From Salipaludibacillus sp. CUR1 (GTDB taxonomy: Bacteria > Bacillota > Bacilli > Bacillales > Salisediminibacteriaceae): a stretch of 64,000 nt of DNA. A program made the position numbers and the translations under genes. Where the stretch lies: positions 124,001 through 188,000 of the forward strand of contig NZ_JAIWPE010000057.1 of the NCBI RefSeq assembly GCF_021028955.1. The letters run 5' to 3'. Below, in pieces: positions 8,923 through 19,427 of the stretch. A model generated the notes under the pieces. The model was not told where the DNA came from and made no database searches. It worked only from the letters and a program-made list of their open reading frames with translations. Each line of letters opens with the position of its first letter. Position 1 is the first letter of the stretch.

Positions 8923-11799
8923 CTATACGGAGCCGGCGCTTTCCTTTTCTCTCATACGCTCAGCCATTCGGGCGCGTTCACGCTCGAGGACGGGCTTCAG
9001 ATACTTACCCGTATAGGAGCCTTCTACTTCTGCCACCTTCTCAGGTGTTCCCTGGGCGATAAGCCGGCCGCCTTTGTCGCCGCCTTCCGGTCCAAGGTCA
9101 ATAATATGGTCCATCGTTTTAATCACATCGAGGTTGTGCTCAATGACAAGAACAGTATCTCCATTTTCCACCAGGCGCTGAAGCACTTTCAGCAGGCGGT
9201 CGATATCTGCGACATGTAAACCTGTCGTCGGTTCATCGAGGATGTACAAGGTTTTACCTGTTGACCTGCGGTGAAGCTGTGACGCCAGTTTCACCCGCTG
9301 GGCCTCACCTCCGGACAGTGTCGTGGCCGGCTGTCCGAGTTTCATATATCCGAGACCTACGTCAAACAGTGTCTGCACCTTACGCTTAATTCTCGGGATA
9401 TTTTCGAAAAATGTGAGAGCGTCTTCCACTGTCATTTCAAGGACATCAGAAATATTTTTACCTTTATATTTCACTTCCAGCGTTTCACGGTTGTAGCGTT
9501 TCCCGTGGCATTCTTCACAAGGAACATACACATCTGGAAGGAAGTGCATTTCAATTTTAATAATACCGTCGCCGCGGCAGGCTTCACAGCGTCCGCCTCT
9601 GACGTTGAAGCTGAAACGGCCTTTTTTGTAGCCGCGGACTTTCGCTTCATTGGTCATAGCGAAGACATCCCGGATGTCATCAAATACACCCGTGTAAGTC
9701 GCCGGGTTAGACCGAGGAGTCCGGCCGATCGGTGCCTGATTAATATCCACGACTTTTTCCAGCTGATTGATCCCTTCCACACGTTTCACTTTTCCCGGCT
9801 TCTCTTTAGCCGTTGTCAGTTTTTGTGCAAGCGACTTATACAAAATATCATTAATCAGGGTACTTTTACCTGAACCTGACACTCCTGTTACTGCTAATAG
9901 CACACCTAACGGAATATCCACGTTTGTCTTTTGCAGATTATTCTCTTCTGCCCCTCTGATCGTCAGCTTTCGTCCATCAGGTTTACGGCGTTCTGCCGGG
10001 AGAGGGATAAACTTTTTACCGGAAAGGTACTGGCCTGTTAAAGACGCCTCGTCTTCCATGACTTCTTCAGGCGCCCCGGTAGAAATGATTTCCCCGCCAT
10101 GGGCCCCTGCTCCGGGTCCCACATCAATCAGATGATCAGCAGCGAGCATCGTATCCTCGTCATGCTCAACGACGATCAGCGTATTGCCTAAGTCACGCAT
10201 TCTTTCGAGCGTTTTGATAAGCCTGTGGTTATCCCTTTGGTGAAGGCCGATAGAAGGCTCGTCCAGAATATACAGGACACCCATCAGTGAGGAGCCGATC
10301 TGTGTCGCAAGCCTTATCCGCTGGGCTTCACCGCCCGATAACGTACCTGCCGACCGGGACATTGTTAAATATTCGAGACCGACATTAATAAGGAAACCGA
10401 GCCGTTCTTCAATTTCACGGAGAATCATTCTCGCGATCGTCATTTCCTTTTCTGTCAGAGTCAGCCCCTGGAAAAACTTCTGTGCCTCTTTAATTGACAT
10501 GTCTGTTATTTCACCTATATGGTGACCATTCACTTTTACGGCGAGCGCTTCTTTAGTCAGACGGTTGCCTTTACATCTTGGGCACGCCTTTTGGGCCATA
10601 TAGCCTTCCATCTGTTCACGAATATAATCAGAGCCTGTTTCGTGATAGCGGCGGGAGATATTTTCCATGACCCCTTCAAAATAAATGTGTTTTTCCCTTA
10701 CGCGGCCGAATTCATTTTTGTACCTGAAATAAATCTTTTCATTTCCGCTTCCATAAAGGATTTTATCAAGCTTCTGTTTTGGCAGTTTCTCAACAGGCAC
10801 GTCCATATCAATGCCGAAATGGTCGCACACACTTGCTAACAGAGAAGGATAATATTGAGAACTCGTCGGTTTCCACGGCGCAATCGCATGCTCTTTCAAA
10901 CTGAGTTCCGGATCAGGGATCACGAGTTCAAGATCAACCTCCAGCTTATGGCCGAGGCCGTCGCAGGATGAACAAGCGCCGAACGGGCTGTTAAATGAAA
11001 ACATCCGAGGTTCCAGTTCGCCGATTGAAAACCCGCAGTGGGGGCAGGCGTGCTTCTGGCTGAACAGCAGTTCTTCTTCACCGATGACATCCACCATGAC
11101 CCGGCCGTCAGCAAGGTCAAGCGCCGTTTCCATAGAGTCAGCAAGGCGGGATTCGATGCCGTCTTTAATAACAATCCTGTCGATCACCAGTTCGATGCTG
11201 TGTTTCTTATTTTTATCAAGAGTAATTTCCTCAGCTACTTCGCGCATCTCCCCATCTACGCGGACACGCACATAGCCTTGCTTCTTAATGTCTTCAAGAA
11301 CTTTCGCGTGTGTCCCTTTGCGTCCGGAAACAACCGGGGCGAGGATCTGCATCTTTGTCCGTTCGGGATACTCCATCATTCGGTCGACCATCTGCTGGAT
11401 AGTCTGGGAGCTGATTTCAATCCCGTGGACCGGGCAAATCGGCCGGCCGACACGGGCAAAAAGGAGGCGGAGGTAATCATATATTTCTGTCACCGTCCCA
11501 ACAGTGGAACGGGGGTTCTTACTCGTTGTTTTCTGGTCAATGGATATTGCCGGTGACAGCCCTTCTATCGCGTCCACATCCGGTTTATCCATCTGCCCGA
11601 GGAACTGGCGGGCGTATGCAGAAAGTGATTCTACATATCGCCTCTGGCCTTCCGCATAAATCGTATCAAACGCAAGGGATGACTTTCCGGAGCCGGAAAG
11701 CCCTGTCATGACGACTAGTTTGTTCCTCGGGATCGTCACGTCTATATCTTTTAAGTTATGGGAACGGGCTCCCTTTACAACAATATTATCTAAAGCCAT
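8923..11799 (-). CDS. uvrA: Excinuclease ABC subunit A
   Basis: UvrA is the dimeric ABC-type ATPase that finds bulky DNA lesions and loads UvrB in nucleotide excision repair. Two ABC modules are present. The first has GLSGSGKSS early in the protein and the signature [13 protein letters not shown]; the second has GVSGSGKST and [13 protein letters not shown]. Zinc fingers CPHC...CSSC and CEAC...CEEC are intact. I start at the ATG at 11799 ([10 protein letters not shown]). A GTG at 11811 overlaps the uvrB stop but leaves no space after the GGAAGG ribosome site. Length is about 958 residues, normal for the family. Confidence 0.97.
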   Translation of the reverse strand: MALDNIVVKGARSHNLKDIDVTIPRNKLVVMTGLSGSGKSSLAFDTIYAEGQRRYVESLSAYARQFLGQMDKPDVDAIEGLSPAISIDQKTTSKNPRSTVGTVTEIYDYLRLLFARVGRPICPVHGIEISSQTIQQMVDRMMEYPERTKMQILAPVVSGRKGTHAKVLEDIKKQGYVRVRVDGEMREVAEEITLDKNKKHSIELVIDRIVIKDGIESRLADSMETALDLADGRVMVDVIGEEELLFSQKHACPHCGFSIGELEPRMFSFNSPFGACSSCDGLGHKLEVDLELVIPDPELSLKEHAIAPWKPTSSQYYPSLLASVCDHFGIDMDVPVEKLPKQKLDKILYGSGNEKIYFRYKNEFGRVREKHIYFEGVMENISRRYHETGSDYIREQMEGYMAQKACPRCKGNRLTKEALAVKVNGHHIGEITDMSIKEAQKFFQGLTLTEKEMTIARMILREIEERLGFLINVGLEYLTMSRSAGTLSGGEAQRIRLATQIGSSLMGVLYILDEPSIGLHQRDNHRLIKTLERMRDLGNTLIVVEHDEDTMLAADHLIDVGPGAGAHGGEIISTGAPEEVMEDEASLTGQYLSGKKFIPLPAERRKPDGRKLTIRGAEENNLQKTNVDIPLGVLLAVTGVSGSGKSTLINDILYKSLAQKLTTAKEKPGKVKRVEGINQLEKVVDINQAPIGRTPRSNPATYTGVFDDIRDVFAMTNEAKVRGYKKGRFSFNVRGGRCEACRGDGIIKIEMHFLPDVYVPCEECHGKRYNRETLEVKYKGKNISDVLEMTVEDALTFFENIPRIKRKVQTLFDVGLGYMKLGQPATTLSGGEAQRVKLASQLHRRSTGKTLYILDEPTTGLHVADIDRLLKVLQRLVENGDTVLVIEHNLDVIKTMDHIIDLGPEGGDKGGRLIAQGTPEKVAEVEGSYTGKYLKPVLERERARMAERMREKESAGSV

Positions 11800-11807
11800 C
11801 AGTTGTT

Positions 11808-13805
11808 TCACCCTTCCGCTTTCAGTTCTATAATAATATCACGCAGTTCAGCTGCTCTTTCGAAATCAAGGTCTTTAGCAGCTTCCTTCATTTCTTTTTC
11901 CATTCGCCCGATCACTTGTTCACGGTCTTTCTTGCTAAGTTTCTGAGACGGTGCTTTTGTGAATGCTTCATATGCTTCTTCTTCTTCAGCAGCATAAGTT
12001 GCCTGGATCAGTTCAGGGATCGCTTTTTGAATAGTCTGCGGCGTAATACCGTGCTTCTCATTGTGCTCTTTCTGGATGGAACGGCGCCTTTTTGTTTCTT
12101 CAATTGCAACGTTCATGGAGTTTGTTATTTTATCCGCATACATAATGACATGGCCGTTTGCGTTTCTCGCCGCACGTCCCATCGTCTGAATTAGAGACCG
12201 TTCCGCACGGAGGAACCCTTCTTTGTCCGCATCAAGAATGGCAACGAGGGAGACTTCAGGAATATCAAGTCCCTCCCTGAGAAGGTTAATACCAACGAGG
12301 ACATCAAATTCGCCTCTTCTTAAATCCCTTATAATTTGTATTCGTTCCAGTGTCTTAATATCAGAGTGCAGATACTTCACCTGAACACCAACTTCTTTTA
12401 AATAATCCGTCAGGTCTTCAGACATTTTTTTCGTTAGAGTAGTCACAAGGACACGTTCATTTCGTTCCTTCCGCAGGCGGATTTCCTCTATCATGTCGTC
12501 AATCTGGCCTTCAATCGGGCGGATATCCACGGACGGATCAAGCAGCCCTGTCGGACGGATAATCTGTTCTATCATTTCCGGGCAATGCTCAATTTCAAAA
12601 GGCCCAGGCGTGGCAGAAACAAAGATTGTCTGATAAATATGCTTCTCGAACTCTTCGAATTTAAGAGGCCTGTTATCCTTTGCCGAAGGCAGGCGGAATC
12701 CATGGTCGACAAGCACCCCTTTACGTGCCTGGTCGCCGTTATACATTCCCCTTACCTGAGGAAGTGTGACGTGGGATTCGTCGACAACAATTAGGAAGTC
12801 ATCTGGAAAATAATCAAGAAGCGTGTAAGGTGTAGCGCCCGGTTCACGGAATGTCAAATGCCGTGAGTAGTTTTCTATTCCCGAACAGTACCCCATTTCA
12901 TGCATCATTTCGATATCGTAACGTGTACGCTGTTCAAGACGCTGGGCTTCAAGCAGTTTTCCTTTGTCGTGCATTTCTTTTAATGTCTCTTCCAGTTCTT
13001 TTTCGATATTCACAATGGCTCGTTTCAGCTTTTCTTCGCGGGTAACGAAGTGGGACGCCGGAAAAATGGCCACATGTTCTCTTTCACCTAGAATTTCACC
13101 GGTGAGAGCATCCACTTCAGTAATTCTGTCAATTTCATCCCCGAAAAATTCAACACGCAGGCAATGCTCATCCCGGGACGCCGGGAAGATCTCTACCACA
13201 TCGCCGCGTACTCTGAACGTTCCGCGAGTGAAATTAATATCATTCCGTTCATATTGAACGTCAACTAGCTGACGAAGAAGGGCGTTTCTGTCCTTCTCCA
13301 TCCCCGTTCTTAGCGATACGACAAGTTCCCGGTATTCAACCGGAGAACCGAGGCCGTAAATACACGACACACTTGCCACAATAATAACGTCGTTTCTTTC
13401 AAAAAGGGAACTGGTCGCAGAGTGGCGGAGTTTATCTATCTCATCGTTAATACTCGCGTCCTTTTCTATATAGGTGTCTGACTGTGGAATATAGGCTTCA
13501 GGCTGGTAATAGTCGTAGTAACTAACAAAATACTCTACGCGGTTGTTCGGAAAGAACTCTTTAAACTCACTGTAGAGCTGCCCTGCTAATGTTTTGTTAT
13601 GCGCGATGACAAGCGTCGGTTTGTTAACCTGCTGGATCACGTTCGAAACAGTGAATGTTTTTCCTGTTCCTGTCGCCCCAAGCAGTGTCTGATACTTTTC
13701 ACCGCTGTTTAATCCGTTAACCAGTTTTTTGATCGCTTCAGGCTGGTCGCCTTGCGGACTGTATTTTGATACGAGATCAAAGGTAATGTCATTAGTTTCT
13801 GCCAC
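11808..13805 (-). CDS. uvrB: Excinuclease ABC subunit B
   Basis: UvrB is the damage-verifying helicase-like subunit that takes over from UvrA and recruits UvrC. The Walker A motif is GATGTGKT at about residues 43-50. The beta-hairpin region after it is tyrosine-rich ([10 protein letters not shown]). Helicase motifs VDESHV and QTMGRAARN are present, and the C-terminal UvrC-binding helical hairpin ([17 protein letters not shown]) is complete. The start is a GTG at 13805 behind AAGGAGG. At 665 residues it is full length. It is cotranscribed with uvrA downstream. Confidence 0.97.
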   Translation of the reverse strand: MAETNDITFDLVSKYSPQGDQPEAIKKLVNGLNSGEKYQTLLGATGTGKTFTVSNVIQQVNKPTLVIAHNKTLAGQLYSEFKEFFPNNRVEYFVSYYDYYQPEAYIPQSDTYIEKDASINDEIDKLRHSATSSLFERNDVIIVASVSCIYGLGSPVEYRELVVSLRTGMEKDRNALLRQLVDVQYERNDINFTRGTFRVRGDVVEIFPASRDEHCLRVEFFGDEIDRITEVDALTGEILGEREHVAIFPASHFVTREEKLKRAIVNIEKELEETLKEMHDKGKLLEAQRLEQRTRYDIEMMHEMGYCSGIENYSRHLTFREPGATPYTLLDYFPDDFLIVVDESHVTLPQVRGMYNGDQARKGVLVDHGFRLPSAKDNRPLKFEEFEKHIYQTIFVSATPGPFEIEHCPEMIEQIIRPTGLLDPSVDIRPIEGQIDDMIEEIRLRKERNERVLVTTLTKKMSEDLTDYLKEVGVQVKYLHSDIKTLERIQIIRDLRRGEFDVLVGINLLREGLDIPEVSLVAILDADKEGFLRAERSLIQTMGRAARNANGHVIMYADKITNSMNVAIEETKRRRSIQKEHNEKHGITPQTIQKAIPELIQATYAAEEEEAYEAFTKAPSQKLSKKDREQVIGRMEKEMKEAAKDLDFERAAELRDIIIELKAEG

Positions 13806-14015
13806 AGCTTTTCCTCCTTCACATACTCACTTTCATATATAGGCAAACATTATCGTTTTACTTTCAGGGAAATCTTTCATGCATTATTGACAATGAGGAC
13901 TAAAACTAATCCTTTTACTGAGCCTACCGATTTAATTTGAAAAAATCAAACAAACGGCATTTAACATGCTTACAGCTGTTTTTATATCCATACCCGAACT
14001 TTTCACGTAATTATC

Positions 14016-14054
14016 ATTATACCATATTTATTTAAAAAAGGGAACGTACATTCC
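14016..14054 (-). promoter_or_regulatory. uvrBA promoter with LexA-like box
   Basis: On the minus strand an extended -10 (TGG-TATAAT, 14016-14021 plus upstream TGG) lies downstream of GGAATGTACGTTCC (14041-14054). That box matches 12 of 14 positions of the Gram-positive LexA consensus CGAACRNRYGTTYC and overlaps the expected -35. It is about 235 bp before uvrB. The -35 itself is poor. Confidence 0.55.
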
Positions 14055-14133
14055 CGTTCGCTGGACTGCTATCTTTGTTTTCGGGGGAAGGTGGCCTTTA
14101 GTGATCGCTGGAATCACACCTGCCTGCACAGAA

Positions 14134-14170
14134 AATGAGCCAGGATATTTTTCATCCTGGCTCATTCTTT
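14134..14170. terminator. Terminator of minJ, possibly bidirectional
   Basis: A 12-bp stem AATGAGCCAGGA / TCCTGGCTCATT with a 9-base loop. The minus-strand tail is TTTTCTG, and the plus-strand tail is CTTTCTT. The rest of 13806-14200 shows only the uvrB promoter region. Confidence 0.8.
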
Positions 14171-14200
14171 CTTAACGGAAGAGGCCTTTGACACAGCACC

Positions 14201-15811
14201 TTACCTATTGGATTTATTTTCTTCGGATTCAGTTTCTTCCTCTTCAGACTCAGGTTCCCACATGCTGGTTTCCGCTTTTTGCGTCTCGCGGAATTCTCTG
14301 TAGAAAGCAGCTAAATCAGGCGCCTGTTCACGTGATTCACCTGATTCGTCAGCCCTTTTAGTTTCATTGTAGAAGGCTTCCGGATCTGGTTCTTTATCTT
14401 TATTCTCTCCAGCGTCAGGTTCTTCTCCTTTGTTTTGATGATCAACAGAGGCTGCCGCTTCATCTTCGTGTGAAACAGTGTCTTCATCCTCACGTACCGA
14501 ATTGGTTTCAGTTTCACTATCTTCATAAAAGTCCGCTTCTTGGGCCCGGCTGGAAGATCCCCGTTCTTCACTCTCCCCAAGTTCCGCCCTGTCCTGGTTA
14601 ATCACGACGGAGGAACGGAGAGCACGGGATGATAAGTTGCCATATTCATCATCCGGGACAAATAAACAGCCGATCTGATAATGGTCTTTTTCAAACACAG
14701 ACGACTGCGTAAAACGCAGCTCGCCTTGCAAATTCTTAACTTCCAGCTTGCAATAGGCAGGATTCTGCTGGAGCGCGTCATAAAAATCCCGTTGCGAATT
14801 TACTTCCCGGCCGTTTGTTTTAACAATAATTTCACCGACAAGCAGTTCCATTTTAGCAGCAGTGGAGTGCGGAAGAATGCCAAGAATTTTCAACCCTTTT
14901 TCACGGCGCGTAAACATGCTGATTCTCCGCTGGTCAGCTGATTTATATAAATAATTGATGACTTCTTTGCCTATCAGGACTGCAGCAGGTACAGCGAATA
15001 TGAATAGAGGGTAATAGTAAGCTGCTGCGGCGCAAGCAAGCACCGCAAGATTTAAAAGCAGATAATGCTTGCCTATTCTTTTCACACCATCACGGGCATA
15101 TTCTCCATAAATTCTTGCCTGGAAACCTAGTATAAATGGAAAAAGAACAAGGCCGAATGTCTGCCCTCCTGTCAGTTCTACCACCGGCCACCACCCTCCG
15201 CCGGAGATCTCTCCTGCAGGAAATATAAGAAAAAGAGGCAGGAACCATAATCTTTGCGCAATGTGCTCACCGACCAGTTTCCCTCGTTTGCTTTTTACAA
15301 TAGCAGGGGACGTCTGTTTCCAACCGTCACCCAGAACCAGCAACGTCTCTGCCAGAAACAGAATCGCCAGAAGCCAGGCTGCGTTCAGCAGATTCATCTG
15401 CTCGACATCACCAAGCCACTGGTTTAAAAATGCAAAGTCTGTTCCTCCTGAAGGAAGAAACGGCGCAATTAATAAAGCAAGAGAACCTGCTGCCGTCATA
15501 CTCAGCCACCTGGCATTGCGGAATGGCAGCAATATGAGCCAGAAAAGCGACCATAAAACGAGCATACCCACAGGCATTTCAAGGCCCAGAAGAAGAACTG
15601 CTCCAGAAATACACACGGCGGTAATAAGAGCGGCAGGCAGCGGTGATGTAAGCTGCTGTATCACATCCTCAACCCGTGTATGAAAATCTTTTCTTTCCCG
15701 TTTCACCCTCATTAAACCGAACCAAAAGATTGTAATAATGAAAACATATGTAAGAGGGTGCATAAAGAAACGTCCTAATGCTTTTAGTACTTCAAATCCT
15801 ATCGCTTCCAA
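14201..15811 (-). CDS. minJ: MinJ-like division-site topology protein with PDZ domain and acidic tail
   Basis: A 536-residue membrane protein with about eight hydrophobic segments (roughly residues 18-290), then a PDZ domain at about 300-385. This is the layout of B. subtilis MinJ, which links DivIVA to MinCD at the poles and septa. Its place next to ctpB and upstream of the ftsEX region also matches. A TTG start at 15811 sits 7 bases after GAGGAGGA. The protein is about 130 residues longer than usual. The extra part, from about residue 408, is very rich in Glu, Asp and Ser and looks disordered. Fold and position support the assignment; function is inferred. Confidence 0.82.
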   Translation of the reverse strand: MEAIGFEVLKALGRFFMHPLTYVFIITIFWFGLMRVKRERKDFHTRVEDVIQQLTSPLPAALITAVCISGAVLLLGLEMPVGMLVLWSLFWLILLPFRNARWLSMTAAGSLALLIAPFLPSGGTDFAFLNQWLGDVEQMNLLNAAWLLAILFLAETLLVLGDGWKQTSPAIVKSKRGKLVGEHIAQRLWFLPLFLIFPAGEISGGGWWPVVELTGGQTFGLVLFPFILGFQARIYGEYARDGVKRIGKHYLLLNLAVLACAAAAYYYPLFIFAVPAAVLIGKEVINYLYKSADQRRISMFTRREKGLKILGILPHSTAAKMELLVGEIIVKTNGREVNSQRDFYDALQQNPAYCKLEVKNLQGELRFTQSSVFEKDHYQIGCLFVPDDEYGNLSSRALRSSVVINQDRAELGESEERGSSSRAQEADFYEDSETETNSVREDEDTVSHEDEAAASVDHQNKGEEPDAGENKDKEPDPEAFYNETKRADESGESREQAPDLAAFYREFRETQKAETSMWEPESEEEETESEENKSNR

Positions 15812-16052
15812 GCGTATTCCTCCTCAATCCGGCAATATATAATCACTCAAAGTTTCGGCAGCGCATGTTAAACATGTTTAAACCGTGCGCCGACTGATAC
15901 GCCGCCACAAAATCCCGGGTATACCGGGTGCAGCGGCTCCATATTAAAATACTGACAGAACTTCCTGTAAAAAGAGTTCTTTCCTTTCATTGTAAATGAA
16001 TTATCTGAAAAGAAAAGCTGTTTTTTTCAAAACAGAAGATTAAATTTGTATT

Positions 16053-16098
16053 AAAAAAACCGGCCGGCAAGCAGATTACTCGCTTGCACAGCCGGTTT
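16053..16098 (-). terminator. ctpB terminator
   Basis: AACCGGC...GCTTGC pairs with its complement around AGATTACTC; the minus-strand tail is TTTTTTT. Stretch 15812-16115 otherwise contains only minJ upstream sequence with no clear feature. Confidence 0.85.
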
Positions 16099-16115
16099 GT
16101 TTGGCATAATGACTG

Positions 16116-17609
16116 TTATTCTGTCAGCAGTTCGATCGCTTTTTTAAACTGCATGTCATTTTCTTTATCACGAACTGCTTCAATGACTGCTTCCTGAAGC
16201 CGGTCAGCCGTTTCTTCATTAATTTCTCCAGTTACCTCCAGGCCTTCATTTTCCTGAAAAGCCTTTACGGTTTCTTCCGTTTCACTGTCAAAGTAGCCGT
16301 CTGTCCGGCCCGGGTCATACCCATCCAAACCTTCAAGCATAATTTGAGCGTTTTTAATGTGGTCGCTGGTCATATCTAAACTTAATATTTCTTCTGAATC
16401 GATCGGCGATACGTAGAAAAAGTCAGGCTGTGCAACTTCCACAGTCGGCTGAACTCCTTCCTCATTTATATCGTTTCCGTCAGAAGTAAGCCACCTGAAC
16501 AACGTCAGCTTCATTTCGCTCCCATCTCCGAGCGGTAAAGTCTGCTGGACTGTTCCTTTTCCGAATGTGCTTTTACCTACCACTTCATGTCCGCCTGCTT
16601 CCATAAGAGCCGCAGCAAGAATCTCAGAGGCAGACGCACTTCCTTCGTCTATAAGTGCGACCATAGGGTAGTCTTTATCCTCTTCCAGGCTGGACAAATG
16701 TCTGATTTTTTCTCCTTCGCGGTCTTCGATCTGAACGATCGGCTCTCCGCCTGGAATAATCAGGCTGCCTATGTCTTCAACGCTTTGCAGGAACCCTCCA
16801 GGATTTCCTCTTACGTCAATAACAAGCCCGTCTAAATCATGGCTTTCCACTTCGGCAAGTTCCTCTTCAAAACGTTCAGCCGTGTTTTCAGAGAAAGAAC
16901 GTAACTCAATGACACCAATTGTTTGTCCGTTTTCTTCCACTATTTCGCTGTAGACTGTCTCAATTGGAATTTCATCACGGACGACATCAAGATTGATTGG
17001 ATCGTTCACACCGGGACGCTGGATTGTCAGTGTGACTGTCGTGCCTTTCTCCCCCCTGATTTTTGAAACAGCTTCATACAGGGACAATCCTTCGATATTT
17101 TCTCCGTCAATTTCAAGTATCTGATCGTTCGGGCGTAACCCCGCTTCTTCAGCAGGAGAATCATGGAATGGAGCCACGATGGTCACTCTGCCGTTTGTCA
17201 TACTCACTTCGGCGCCAATTCCTTCAAAAGAAGAATCAAGGGAATCCATAAACTGTCTGGCCGACGATTCATCCATATAAACAGAATACGGATCATCGAG
17301 AGATTCGAGCATGCCGTGAATCGCGCCATCTAAAAGCTCTGTTTCATCTACATCGTTAATAAAACTTTCCTGAATCATCTTATAAGCCCTTTGGACTTTT
17401 TCAAATTGTTCGTCATCAGTCTGTATATTACCGGAAACTTCCTCCGCCTCATTATTCCCGTTTTCAACCAATTCCTCTATTTCCTGGTCTTCCAATACTG
17501 TAGAGGCTTCATTCCCGTCCACAGCAGCCATCACTGCATACATGGTCCCGGCCCCCGCCAGGAGAGAAATAATGACCACGAAAGGAAGGAGCAGTTTTAA
17601 ATTTTTCAC
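16116..17609 (-). CDS. ctpB: Carboxy-terminal processing protease CtpB (S41)
   Basis: A 497-residue secreted serine protease anchored by an N-terminal membrane segment (residues 5-30). A PDZ domain is at about 119-205, the S41 protease core at 210-400, and a peptidoglycan-binding domain at 415-480. The catalytic pair is Ser326 in GSASASE and Lys351 in FGKGTVQ, with the family's usual 25-residue spacing. In B. subtilis CtpB cleaves SpoIVFA and helps activate pro-sigma-K during sporulation. The acidic linker after the membrane segment is unusually long. The adjacent minJ agrees with B. subtilis order, but swrA is missing between them. Confidence 0.92.
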   Translation of the reverse strand: MKNLKLLLPFVVIISLLAGAGTMYAVMAAVDGNEASTVLEDQEIEELVENGNNEAEEVSGNIQTDDEQFEKVQRAYKMIQESFINDVDETELLDGAIHGMLESLDDPYSVYMDESSARQFMDSLDSSFEGIGAEVSMTNGRVTIVAPFHDSPAEEAGLRPNDQILEIDGENIEGLSLYEAVSKIRGEKGTTVTLTIQRPGVNDPINLDVVRDEIPIETVYSEIVEENGQTIGVIELRSFSENTAERFEEELAEVESHDLDGLVIDVRGNPGGFLQSVEDIGSLIIPGGEPIVQIEDREGEKIRHLSSLEEDKDYPMVALIDEGSASASEILAAALMEAGGHEVVGKSTFGKGTVQQTLPLGDGSEMKLTLFRWLTSDGNDINEEGVQPTVEVAQPDFFYVSPIDSEEILSLDMTSDHIKNAQIMLEGLDGYDPGRTDGYFDSETEETVKAFQENEGLEVTGEINEETADRLQEAVIEAVRDKENDMQFKKAIELLTE

Positions 17610-17794
17610 ATTTCACACCTCATTTTGTCCCATTTTAAAAACCAGAAGAGGTCTCCATCCCCCTCGCAAACTTTTAATCGTTGTTATTATCATACCAAAC
17701 ATATACCTTTTTATGAAAGCCTTCCACTTTTCCTCTGAAAATCTTTTCGATACTTATTGGCATGCCGTATACGAGAGACTCCCGAATAAAGTAT

Positions 17795-17837
17795 AAAAAA
17801 GAAGAGGTCCTGTAAAGTATATTTCAGGACACTCTTC
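17795..17837 (-). terminator. Terminator of the ftsEX-M23 operon
   Basis: GAAGAG-GTCCTG pairs with CAGGAC-CTCTTC across a 12-base loop, followed on the minus strand by TTTTTT. Confidence 0.88.
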
Positions 17838-17860
17838 TTCATTCAGTTTTAATAATTTAT

Positions 17861-19348
17861 TTAAGGTAGATACGGTGCAGGATTTACGGCAGACGATCCG
17901 CCCGAATACCCGCCGGGATGGACTTCAAAGTGAAGGTGGACCCCTGTGGAAACACCCGTCGTTCCCATTGTTGCGATATTTTGCCCTCTGCTGACCCGGT
18001 CACCTTGAGACACATTAAACGATGCTAAGTGGGCGTATAGTGTAGTGTAAGATTTCCCGTTCACTGTATGGGAAATCATAATTGTATTCCCGTAACCGCC
18101 CATTCTTCCTGCGGATATAACAGTTCCGCTTTCTGCGGCATATATACCGAGTCCGCCATCTCTTCCAAAGTCAATTCCCCTGTGCGGACGGGTTGTCCCG
18201 TATACCGGGTGCGTCCGGTTCAGGTCAAAGCCGGAGGTTACCCGTCCATTTGCAGGCCTGTGGAAAGTGGCCGAGCCGCTACTTGATGACGACTGAGCCG
18301 TTTCATTAGAGCTGCTGCTGGAAGAGGAATTTCCGCTTGAAGACGAACTTCCGCTCGAGGAGGATCCGGAATTGTTTGACGACGAGGAAGATGTGCCGCT
18401 GTTGGATTCTTCCTGTTCAGCTGCCCGGCGTTCTTCCTCTTCCTGTTGACGCCGCTCTTCCTCTTCCTGCTGACGTCGCTCTTCTTCTTCCTGTTTACGC
18501 CGCTCTTCTTCTTCACGTTTTTTTCTTTCTTCTTCTTTACGGCGCTCTTCTTCTAACCTGCGCTGTTCTTCTTCCCATTCAGCCAATTCCTGTTTAGCAG
18601 CTTCTTCCTGGGCTTTTAAAAATTCCTGTTCTTCTTCTAAACTCATTAAATTATCTTCCAGGTCATATCCTTTTTGCTGCAGGTTTTCAATTAATGCATC
18701 TTTCTCTTCAAGCTGACTTTCAAGATCTGCTTTTAACGATTCCAGTTCAGCCATTTGCTGTTCGAGGCTGGCCAGTTCGTTCTCAAGCTTCTGTTTTGCT
18801 TCTTCTAAAGCCTGCATATCTTCTATATGCTGTTCCAGGATATTCCGGTCCTGCTCAGCTATGGAATGGAGTGCGGAAACCCGTTCAATTAAGTCACTGA
18901 AATTCTGGGCTCCGAGTATAACTTCTATGTAATTGACATTACCTCCATTTTTATACATGGAGTTCACACGGTCTTTCAGGACTTCATCACGTTCCGCAAT
19001 ACGCTCTTCCAATTCTTCAATCTCAAGTCTGAGCTCTTCCACCCGTTCGGTTGTGCCGTCAATCTCTTCTTGTTTTTCATCAATATCCTGGTTTGTAGCT
19101 GTTATATTTTCATCCAGTTCCAGAATCTCCTGTTCAACCTGGCTGATTTCCTCTTCAAGCTCTATTAATTCTTCTTCAGTTTTATCAGATTCCCGTTTTG
19201 TATCTTCCTGCTCAGACTGGAAAGACTCAATTTTTTCTTCAAGTTCTTCTCCAGTATTTGCTAAAGCAGATTCTGTGTTTAAAAGTTCCGCAAACGTGGT
19301 AATAAAAAGCGTAGAAATTAAAAGGATAAACGTTATCCTCCTAATCAT
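17861..19348 (-). CDS. Secreted coiled-coil M23 murein hydrolase (EnvC/CwlO-like FtsEX partner)
   Basis: A 495-residue exported protein. It has a signal peptide at residues 1-30, then a long coiled coil (about 35-250), then a Glu/Arg/Gln-rich and a Ser/Gly-rich linker, and finally a LytM/M23 peptidase domain (about 375-495). The zinc-site motifs HRGIDFG and HLHFEVH are intact. FtsEX controls such hydrolases across the membrane (PcsB in streptococci, CwlO in B. subtilis, EnvC in E. coli). Here the gene follows ftsX in one operon, so it is probably the dedicated partner. The ATG at 19348 follows AAAGGAGG. The linker repeats encode EEERR units and may vary in length. Confidence 0.9.
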   Translation of the reverse strand: MIRRITFILLISTLFITTFAELLNTESALANTGEELEEKIESFQSEQEDTKRESDKTEEELIELEEEISQVEQEILELDENITATNQDIDEKQEEIDGTTERVEELRLEIEELEERIAERDEVLKDRVNSMYKNGGNVNYIEVILGAQNFSDLIERVSALHSIAEQDRNILEQHIEDMQALEEAKQKLENELASLEQQMAELESLKADLESQLEEKDALIENLQQKGYDLEDNLMSLEEEQEFLKAQEEAAKQELAEWEEEQRRLEEERRKEEERKKREEEERRKQEEEERRQQEEEERRQQEEEERRAAEQEESNSGTSSSSSNNSGSSSSGSSSSSGNSSSSSSSNETAQSSSSSGSATFHRPANGRVTSGFDLNRTHPVYGTTRPHRGIDFGRDGGLGIYAAESGTVISAGRMGGYGNTIMISHTVNGKSYTTLYAHLASFNVSQGDRVSRGQNIATMGTTGVSTGVHLHFEVHPGGYSGGSSAVNPAPYLP

Positions 19349-19427
19349 AAAAAAACCTCCTTTTTTAGACAAACACTTGCAAATTTCCTGGGAAATAACT
19401 TTGGGGAATGAGCAAGGGGAAGTTCTA

